A stretch of 51,851 nucleotides of DNA from an uncultured bacterium (GTDB taxonomy: Bacteria > Bacteroidota > Bacteroidia > Bacteroidales > UBA932): contig CASGCS010000014.1 of the NCBI GenBank assembly GCA_949300025.1, forward strand, positions 103,483-155,333, in the 5' to 3' direction. The notes under the pieces are model-generated. The model was not told where the DNA came from, searched no databases, and was given only the letters and a program-made list of their open reading frames with translations. Every line of letters begins with the position of its first letter. Position 1 is the stretch's first letter. The position numbers and the translations under genes are program-made. Below, piece after piece: positions 46,422 through 51,851 of this stretch.

Positions 46422-47010
46422 GGCTCACCCCTATAAGTCTCATAAATTCTTCCCTTGTCCTTATATCTTTAAGGAACACGCCGGTAAAGGCAGATGTGGT
46501 GGTTACGGAATTCTGCTTCTGCACGCCACGTATCTGCATGCACATGTGCGCCGCCTCTATGACCACCGCCACCCCGAGCGGGTTCAGGGTCTTCTGAATG
46601 CAGTCTCTTATCTGGACCGTCATACGCTCCTGTACCTGAAGCCTGCGTGCAAAAGCATCCACCACTCTCGGAATTTTACTGAGCCCGGTTATCCAGCCGT
46701 TGGGGATATATGCCACATGCGCTTTTCCGTAGAAGGGCAGCATGTGATGTTCGCACATGGAGTAGATTTCAATATCCTTTACAAGCACTATCTGTTTGTA
46801 GTCTTCTTTAAAAAGAGCAGATTTAAGTATTGCGACAGGGTCTGCGTCATAACCCTGCATGAGAAACTGCATGGCCTTGGCCACCCTTGCCGGAGTCTTG
46901 AGCAGCCCTTCGCGCTGCGGGTCTTCTCCCAATAACTCTATTATCGCCTTGTAGTGCGCAGCCAGTTCAGCCGTGGTTTTCTCGTCGAACTGCTCAATCT
47001 TGCTATACAT
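46414..47010 (-). CDS. folE: GTP cyclohydrolase I
   Basis: 198 residues from the ATG at 47010 ([11 protein letters not shown]); a longer in-frame start at 47043 would begin near the transcription start. Zinc ligands in CEHHMLPF and in [13 protein letters not shown]; substrate part [22 protein letters not shown]. It makes dihydroneopterin triphosphate for folate (or queuosine-type) synthesis. The -7 element is at 47041-47048. Confidence 0.95.
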   Translation of the reverse strand: MYSKIEQFDEKTTAELAAHYKAIIELLGEDPQREGLLKTPARVAKAMQFLMQGYDADPVAILKSALFKEDYKQIVLVKDIEIYSMCEHHMLPFYGKAHVAYIPNGWITGLSKIPRVVDAFARRLQVQERMTVQIRDCIQKTLNPLGVAVVIEAAHMCMQIRGVQKQNSVTTTSAFTGVFLKDIRTREEFMRLIGVSLT

Positions 47011-47040
47011 ATCTATCTCTCTTTTATTGAAAATGGAGCG

Positions 47041-47048
47041 CAAAGGTA
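47041..47048 (-). promoter_or_regulatory. -7 element of folE
   Basis: TACCTTTG on the minus strand, 30 bases upstream of the ATG at 47010; supports that start. Confidence 0.6.
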
Positions 47049-47090
47049 CAAAAGTGTTGCATATTTTTCCAAATATTCATCTTTAATCCA

Positions 47091-47098
47091 TATCTTTG
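47091..47098 (+). promoter_or_regulatory. -7 element of the two-component operon
   Basis: TATCTTTG, 31 bases before the response-regulator ATG. Confidence 0.55.
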
Positions 47099-47129
47099 TC
47101 TGGCAAGTTTACCTATCGCCGTACTGAAT

Positions 47130-47876
47130 ATGGATAAGAATTCAAAAAGTTACAGGATTTTGGTTGTCGACGATGAAGACTCTATTTGCGACATTCTCCA
47201 ATACAATCTGCTGCAGGCAGGATATGAGGTCGATACCGCCAGCAGTGCCGAAGAGGCGCTGTACAAGATGAAGGGCAGGTACGATCTTCTGTTGTTGGAC
47301 ATAATGCTGGATGGCATAAACGGGTTCAAGCTCGCCAAACTGCTGCGCAACGAGTATCACAACAATATCCCGATAATCTTTATCTCGGCCCTGGACACTG
47401 AGCCCGACATTCTCAGCGGGTTCGATGCCGGAGGAGATGACTATATATCCAAACCCTTTTCGGTAAAGGAGGTTCTGGCCCGGGTAAAGGCCCTGCTGGC
47501 ACGCAGCGAGAAGAGCAACAATGCACTCTCAGCCAAGGATGGTGCCGAAACGGAAAGCAGCGAAGAAGCGCAGAAGGAGGAGCAGACAAAGATAACCGTA
47601 AACGACCTTGTGGTAGACTGCAACGAGCACAGGGTCTATATAAAGGGCAGGGAAATTTTTCTCACCAAAAAAGAGAACGACATACTTGTCTTGCTGGTAA
47701 GGTATCCGAACAAAATCTTTTCCCGCGACGATATTCTCAAACTGGTCTGGAAAAATGAAAGTTTTGTGCTCGACAGGACTGTCGACGTGCATATAGCCAG
47801 ACTGAGAAAGAAGATGGGAAGCCATGGAGATATGATTGTCAACAGATCGGGGTACGGATATTGCTTTCAGCCGTAA
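47130..47876 (+). CDS. OmpR/PhoB-type response regulator
   Basis: 248 residues. Receiver domain (about 9-125): acidic pair VVDDED, phospho-acceptor Asp in LLLLDIMLDGINGF, Thr/Ser switch FISALD and Lys in YISKPF. A Glu-rich linker (about 130-155) precedes a winged helix (about 158-248; FLTKKENDILVLLVRYPNKIFSRDDIL ... RTVDVHIARLRKKMG). Together with the sensor kinase 24 bases downstream it forms one signalling unit. Target genes cannot be read from sequence. Confidence 0.93.
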   Translation: MDKNSKSYRILVVDDEDSICDILQYNLLQAGYEVDTASSAEEALYKMKGRYDLLLLDIMLDGINGFKLAKLLRNEYHNNIPIIFISALDTEPDILSGFDAGGDDYISKPFSVKEVLARVKALLARSEKSNNALSAKDGAETESSEEAQKEEQTKITVNDLVVDCNEHRVYIKGREIFLTKKENDILVLLVRYPNKIFSRDDILKLVWKNESFVLDRTVDVHIARLRKKMGSHGDMIVNRSGYGYCFQP

Positions 47877-47900
47877 CCCGTAAAGAGAAACGAGCAAGAG

Positions 47901-49274
47901 ATGCAGGTAAAATATCAATATTACATTCTTTTCTACTTTTTGCTGGCACTCTCTGTCTTGGCACTGGCATTTCTCTTTTTCCTGATAGGGAAAGAGCGTG
48001 ATTACAGTATCAAGGCTATAAACAGTTCGCTGATACTGTATAACGATATTGCCCACAAGTCTATTTGCGACAACAACATTGCATACGACTCCATTCCGAT
48101 GCCCAACCAGGTAAGGATTACCATCATAGGCCTGGATGGGGAGATAATTTTCGACAATACCGACGACTCTGTCACTGAAAACCACCTTAACAGGGAAGAG
48201 ATTGCGGAAGCGGCCCAGAAGGGAAGCGGGACAGCAATAAGAGTCTCTTCCACCACGCATAAAGAGTACATCTATTTTGCAAAGAAGTATCCCGATTATT
48301 ATATCAGGACTGCGCTCGAATATAATGCAGATATCCTTCCCCAGATGGAGCACGACAACAAATACCTGTACATAATAATAGTGCTCTTCATAATCCTGCT
48401 TGTCATAGTAATCTACTTTACCAGGAAACTGGCTGTTCCGATAAGTTCTCTCGACAACTTCGCAGACATTCTGAACAGCCCGGACAAGGATTACAGCAAG
48501 ATACAGTTTCCTGCAGACAAGTTCGGCAAGGTAGGCAAGAAGATACTCGACACATTCGACCAACTGGAGAGGACAAAACTCTACAAGCAGCAGATGAGCC
48601 ACAACATAGCCCATGAACTCAAGACTCCCGTTACTGGGCTGAGCGCCTATCTCGAAACCATTCTGCATGACAGGAACATGAGCAGGGAGCAGATACTCGT
48701 TTTTCTTGAAAAGGCTTATGCCCAGACTGTCAGGCTCTCTTCCCTTATAAACGACGTATCTACGCTGAACAAGCTGGACGAGGGCTCAAAAAGTTTTGAA
48801 ATAGAGACCTTCTCCATTGCAGCATGTATAAGGGACGTGCTCGAGGAGATTGGTTACAAGCTTGAAGCCAACAATATAAAACTGGACATGCTCATCAGTT
48901 CAGACCTTAAGCTGAAGGGATGCTACAACCTCATCTACTCGTTGTTTAAAAACCTTATCGACAACACTGTAGAACATGGAGGCGCAAACTGTCGCATAAC
49001 TATTTCTGCAGGAGTTGAGCAAATCTCCGGAGAAGGGGGATATAAAATCAACTTCACCTACGCAGATACAGGAAAATCGGTACCCCAGGAGGCCATTCCA
49101 CGGCTTTTCGAAAGGTTTTACCGCATAGAAAAGGGACGGACCAGAAAAACCGGCGGCACAGGGCTCGGGCTGGCAATCGTAAAGAACGCCGTACTCTACC
49201 ACCGCGGAGAAATCAGCGTGGAAAACAATCCCGGCGGCGGACTGATATTCAAATTCACTCTCTACTCACTTTAA
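47901..49274 (+). CDS. Membrane sensor histidine kinase
   Basis: 457 residues. Membrane helix 1 about 8-28, extracytoplasmic sensor about 29-150, helix 2 about 151-172 (YIIIVLFIILLVIVIYF). Dimerisation helix with the phospho-His in SHNIAHELKTPVTGLSAYLETIL (near 237), then N box, and G boxes YADTGKSVP and GGTGLGLAIVKNAV. The periplasmic part is short and without a recognised ligand fold. Partner of the regulator at 47130. Confidence 0.93.
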   Translation: MQVKYQYYILFYFLLALSVLALAFLFFLIGKERDYSIKAINSSLILYNDIAHKSICDNNIAYDSIPMPNQVRITIIGLDGEIIFDNTDDSVTENHLNREEIAEAAQKGSGTAIRVSSTTHKEYIYFAKKYPDYYIRTALEYNADILPQMEHDNKYLYIIIVLFIILLVIVIYFTRKLAVPISSLDNFADILNSPDKDYSKIQFPADKFGKVGKKILDTFDQLERTKLYKQQMSHNIAHELKTPVTGLSAYLETILHDRNMSREQILVFLEKAYAQTVRLSSLINDVSTLNKLDEGSKSFEIETFSIAACIRDVLEEIGYKLEANNIKLDMLISSDLKLKGCYNLIYSLFKNLIDNTVEHGGANCRITISAGVEQISGEGGYKINFTYADTGKSVPQEAIPRLFERFYRIEKGRTRKTGGTGLGLAIVKNAVLYHRGEISVENNPGGGLIFKFTLYSL

Positions 49275-49287
49275 AAGAAACATGACA

Positions 49288-49992
49288 ATGAAACGAATCC
49301 TTATAATGGCTGCCGAACAAGAGGAACTGGATGCTGCGCTTGCCGCCTACAAACCCTGCGAGGGATTATTGCAGAGTGCAGCCAAGGTGGATTTCATGCT
49401 CTGCGGAATAGGTATGGCTTCGGCATGCTATACCATCACAAAGAAAATATGCGAGGCAAAGGCCGCAAAGGAGTGCTACGACATTGCCATACTCATAGGG
49501 CTTGCCGGCAGCTATTGCATGAAGGATTTTCCGATAGGCAGCGTCGCCCTCATAGAAAAGGCGTATATCGGAGACCTGGGGTTTGACACGCCAAGCGGGC
49601 TGAAGACACTTTTCGACACCAAAGTATTGGATTCCAATATATTCCCGTTTAAAGACGGAGCCCTGTACAGAAAAGAGGCAGACATGGCGACAGAAGAGTT
49701 TCTCAAACGGTTCAGAAGCGCCTCTGCCGTAACCAGGCAGACTTTTACGGGAAGTCCGGCAAAGAAAGAGGAGATGGTTGAAAAGTTCAGCTCTCAAATT
49801 GAAGATATGGAAGGAGCCGCCCTCCACTTTGTATGCCAGATGGAAAAGATTCCTTTCTTTCAACTCAGGGCCGTCTCCAATGAGGTTGGCGTACAGGACC
49901 GTGACAAATGGAACGGGCCGCTGGCCCTGGATGCACTGAAGAGGGCCATGCTGGAGTATTTCAGGATGGAATGTGAAATTTTAAAACAGTAG
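49288..49992 (+). CDS. mqnB: Futalosine hydrolase (PNP/UDP phosphorylase family)
   Basis: 234 residues from the ATG at 49288; 49282 is also an ATG two codons earlier. IGLAGSY near the middle, then [43 protein letters not shown], where the Glu and the RxxSNxV...RDxW pattern point to MqnB rather than MTA/SAH nucleosidase. It splits futalosine to dehypoxanthine futalosine and hypoxanthine in the futalosine menaquinone route. Other mqn genes are not in this window. MTA/SAH nucleosidase remains the second choice. Confidence 0.75.
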   Translation: MKRILIMAAEQEELDAALAAYKPCEGLLQSAAKVDFMLCGIGMASACYTITKKICEAKAAKECYDIAILIGLAGSYCMKDFPIGSVALIEKAYIGDLGFDTPSGLKTLFDTKVLDSNIFPFKDGALYRKEADMATEEFLKRFRSASAVTRQTFTGSPAKKEEMVEKFSSQIEDMEGAALHFVCQMEKIPFFQLRAVSNEVGVQDRDKWNGPLALDALKRAMLEYFRMECEILKQ

Positions 49993-49996
49993 ATAT

Positions 49997-50698
49997 ATGG
50001 AGGTTATAAAGATTGAGGGGATTAAGAAAATCTACACCCTGGGAACACAGAAGGTAAATGCTCTGGACGGAGTGGACATTTCCATAAACAGGAATGAATA
50101 TGTAGCCATAATGGGGCCGTCAGGCTCGGGAAAATCCACTCTCATGAATATTCTCGGCTGCCTGGACACACCCACGGAGGGAAGTTATTTTTTAAACGGT
50201 ACGGATGTAAGCAATATGGACGACAATATGCTTTCCGACATAAGGAACAGGGAGATTGGTTTTATCTTCCAGTCGTTCAACCTGCTTCCGCGCTACAATG
50301 CAATGGAGAACGTGGCGCTGCCGCTTATCTACTCCGGCATTCCTCGCCAAGAAAGGGAACGGAGGGCAATTGAAGCACTCAACAATGTGGGACTTGGAGA
50401 GAGGATGGAGCACAAGCCTTCAGAACTTTCAGGAGGACAGAGACAAAGAGTTGCCATAGCACGTGCTCTTATAAACAGGCCATCCATAATACTGGCCGAC
50501 GAGCCTACTGGCAATCTCGACACAAAAACATCTATAGACATAATGATGCTCTTTGAGCAGATCTATAAAGAGGGGAATACTGTAATTATCGTGACTCACG
50601 AAGAGGATATTGCAAAATATGCAAGAAGAATCATAAGATTGCGCGACGGGAAGATTGAGAGCGATTCAACAAACAATGACCGGACTGTCTTCAACTAA
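49997..50698 (+). CDS. ABC transporter ATP-binding protein (LolD/MacB type)
   Basis: 233 residues, a single nucleotide-binding domain. Walker [11 protein letters not shown]-loop FQSFNLLPR, signature [15 protein letters not shown], Walker [13 protein letters not shown] and H-loop VTHEE. This is the lipoprotein-release or macrolide-export class. No permease lies beside it, so its partner is elsewhere. Four bases after mqnB and 12 bases before the adenosyltransferase. Confidence 0.92.
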   Translation: MEVIKIEGIKKIYTLGTQKVNALDGVDISINRNEYVAIMGPSGSGKSTLMNILGCLDTPTEGSYFLNGTDVSNMDDNMLSDIRNREIGFIFQSFNLLPRYNAMENVALPLIYSGIPRQERERRAIEALNNVGLGERMEHKPSELSGGQRQRVAIARALINRPSIILADEPTGNLDTKTSIDIMMLFEQIYKEGNTVIIVTHEEDIAKYARRIIRLRDGKIESDSTNNDRTVFN

Positions 50699-50710
50699 AA
50701 AACACAGGAT

Positions 50711-51298
50711 ATGAAAATTTATACCAAAGGCGGCGACAAGGGGAGCACCTCCCTTGTGGGCGGCAAAAGAGTTTCCAAGAACCATCCCCGCGTGGAAGCA
50801 TACGGAGATGTCGACGAACTTATCTCTTACATAGGAGTAGTGATAAGCGATGCACCCCAGGGGGTTGAACGCGATATTCTGGAGAAGATCCAAAAGGAGC
50901 TTATGCTCATCTCCGCCCATTTTGCATCTGACGGTACAGCAAAAAAGATGAAAGAGCTTTCCGAAAAGGAGATTCTCTTTCTGGAAAAGGAGATAGACAG
51001 GATGACCGACGAGATTCCCGCCCAGACGGCCTTCATTTTACCTGGAGCACCGAGGGTCTCTTCGGAGTGCCATGTTGCAAGAACGATATGCCGCAGGGCA
51101 GAGAGGCATGCCATAGCGATAACCGGATACGGATGCCGGCCGGACGGCCAGTCGGAAGAGAGCCCTGAACAATGCGAAAGCGCTGATTCTGTGGCAACAG
51201 GAATAAAGTATCTGAACCGTCTTTCAGACTATCTTTTTACCCTCGGGAGATATTATTGCCACAAATGCGGAGGAAAAGAGATATTTTGGTTGCCATAA
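50711..51298 (+). CDS. Cob(I)alamin adenosyltransferase, PduO type
   Basis: 195 residues. N terminus KIYTKGGDKGSTSLVGGKRVSKNHPRVEAYGDVDELISYIG, and RTICRRAERHA plus YLNRLSDYLFTLGR, match the PduO/MMAB trimer family (not CobA). It attaches the 5'-deoxyadenosyl group to cobalamin and hands it to methylmalonyl-CoA mutase. The mutase genes lie 40 kb away in this window, so the link is metabolic and not operonic. Confidence 0.93.
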   Translation: MKIYTKGGDKGSTSLVGGKRVSKNHPRVEAYGDVDELISYIGVVISDAPQGVERDILEKIQKELMLISAHFASDGTAKKMKELSEKEILFLEKEIDRMTDEIPAQTAFILPGAPRVSSECHVARTICRRAERHAIAITGYGCRPDGQSEESPEQCESADSVATGIKYLNRLSDYLFTLGRYYCHKCGGKEIFWLP

Positions 51299-51318
51299 TC
51301 AATTTTTTACTATATTTG
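51290..51318 (+). promoter_or_regulatory. Promoter of the DUF2795 gene
   Basis: TTG (51290-51292), 18 bases, TATATTTG (51311-51318). It overlaps the last codons of the adenosyltransferase gene. Confidence 0.7.
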
Positions 51319-51372
51319 CAGCCCCTAATAGTAGTCAATAACATTTATTTATCTAATTACTAGTTTTTTGAT

Positions 51373-51594
51373 ATGTATTGGACACTTGAACTGGCATCTA
51401 AACTGGAAGATGCTCCATGGCCTGCAACAAAGGATGAGCTCATAGATTACGCCACCCGCTCCGGAGCTCCTCTCGAGGTTATAGAAAATCTGAATGACCT
51501 TGAGGACGACGGCGAGACGTACGACAGCATAGAAGATATATGGCCCGACTATCCAAGCAAAGAAGACTTTTTCTTCAACGAGGAAGAATATTAG
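51373..51594 (+). CDS. DUF2795 domain protein
   Basis: 73 residues, MYWTLELASKLEDAPWPATKDELIDYATRSGAPLEVIENL, then an acidic tail. Small single-domain DUF2795 proteins of this kind are widespread and conserved in Bacteroidota; function unknown. Own promoter, 54-base leader and a strong terminator make it a monocistronic, probably well-expressed gene. Confidence 0.85.
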   Translation: MYWTLELASKLEDAPWPATKDELIDYATRSGAPLEVIENLNDLEDDGETYDSIEDIWPDYPSKEDFFFNEEEY

Positions 51595-51619
51595 TGCAAT
51601 TTTAAGCACAGAAACAACT

Positions 51620-51660
51620 ATTAAATCCCTGTTAATCAATAAGATTGGCAGGGATTTAAT
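51620..51660 (+). terminator. Terminator after the DUF2795 gene
   Basis: Perfect 12-bp stem ATTAAATCCCTG (51620-51631) / CAGGGATTTAAT (51649-51660), followed by TTGTTTGG. Read on the other strand it also gives a T-rich flank. Confidence 0.7.
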
Positions 51661-51754
51661 TTGTTTGGACAACAGTGTTTGACCGCCTCAGATGGCGCGG
51701 TTTGTTTGGACAAAATACGATTTTTGGAGGAGAAATCGGGATTTGTTTGGACAA
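51660..51754. repeat. Three 13-bp direct repeats at exact 41-bp spacing
   Basis: TTTGTTTGGACAA occurs at 51660-51672, 51701-51713 and 51742-51754. The period is 41 bases both times (about four helical turns) and the 28-base spacers differ in sequence. The copies precede a TACCTTTA (51762-51769) promoter-like element and the truncated gene at 51825. They may be operators or arm-type binding sites. Confidence 0.7.
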
Positions 51755-51824
51755 AATTCATTACCTTTACAGAGGTTTGTGAGTATTGCCGCAAGCTGTA
51801 TTTCCAATTCAAATATCCTTCATT

Positions 51825-51851
51825 ATGGGAAGACCGAAACGACTATATCCA
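51825..51851 (+). CDS. Start of a truncated gene
   Basis: ATG followed by nine codons reading MGRPKRLYP, cut by the window. The basic start resembles the N termini of several Bacteroidota DNA-binding integrases or transposases, but nine residues are not enough to name it. The repeats just upstream make a mobile-element function attractive. Confidence 0.3.

Noticed and set aside
47529..48668. 379-residue minus-strand frame over the two-component genes
   Set aside because: Overlaps two well-supported genes and shows no domain or start context.
51660..51754. Possible CRISPR array
   Set aside because: Repeats are only 13 bp, three copies, with no cas genes; too short for CRISPR repeats.
1..51851. 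tRNA or rRNA genes
   Set aside because: I saw no cloverleaf with a GTTCGA-type T-loop or rRNA core sequence in the gaps; no RNA gene of this kind is called.

Overview
The window reads as a chromosomal segment of an anaerobic, gut-type Bacteroidales bacterium. The evidence is: repeated promoters with a TAnnTTTG -7 element (often right before the start codon), a FeoA-FeoB fusion followed by a tiny Cys-rich partner, DUF4493/PCMD surface lipoproteins, a two-gene methylmalonyl-CoA mutase (succinate/propionate route), a group-B-like [FeFe] hydrogenase, and an rpsU gene with a perfect Shine-Dalgarno in a phylum that mostly ignores it. Genus cannot be fixed from the sequence; a futalosine hydrolase hints at a lineage that makes menaquinone by the futalosine route.

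Layout: 1-547 is the 3' part of an Abi_2-type abortive-infection-like gene. 578-823 looks like an independent structured noncoding RNA. 904-3467 is obgE, a PAP2 phosphatase and lplA. 3500-4742 (minus) is hpf and xerC. 4873-7436 is feoAB plus a 55-residue FeoB-associated protein. 7454-7702 holds a palindromic repeat and a half copy. 7717-11708 (minus) is mutA-mutB. 11860-12729 (minus) is a class A beta-lactamase and 12881-13072 is rpsU. 13134-15132 (minus) is an orphan tyrosine recombinase and a lipoprotein esterase. 15150-19795 (minus) is leuA-leuC-leuD-leuB behind a leucine-rich leader peptide. 20069-27968 (minus) is a five-gene DUF4493/PCMD lipoprotein and outer-membrane barrel cluster, divergent from an AraC-type regulator (28141). 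29052-30506 is the hydrogenase. 30734-36677 is metY-metX-thrA-asd behind a candidate methionine-codon leader peptide. 36743-39159 is parE and a PlsC-like acyltransferase. 39156-45760 (minus) runs from an acidic Glu-rich protein through rsmI, a helix-hairpin-helix protein, an ABC-2 exporter and a 5'-nucleotidase split in two genes. 45831-47010 is tdk convergent with folE. 47130-51594 is a two-component system, mqnB, an ABC ATPase, a cobalamin adenosyltransferase and a DUF2795 protein. The end carries a strong terminator, three 13-bp repeats at exact 41-bp spacing and the first codons of a truncated gene.

Functional links: the PduO-type adenosyltransferase (50711) makes the adenosylcobalamin that MutAB needs. 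MetY/MetX/ThrA/Asd cover aspartate semialdehyde, homoserine and homocysteine. The leu and met operons both seem to carry translated leader peptides whose codons match the end product, so ribosome-mediated attenuation may be a shared strategy here. The most interesting undescribed candidates are the leu and met leaders, the RNA before obgE, the DUF4493/PCMD surface cluster, and the 41-bp repeat array.
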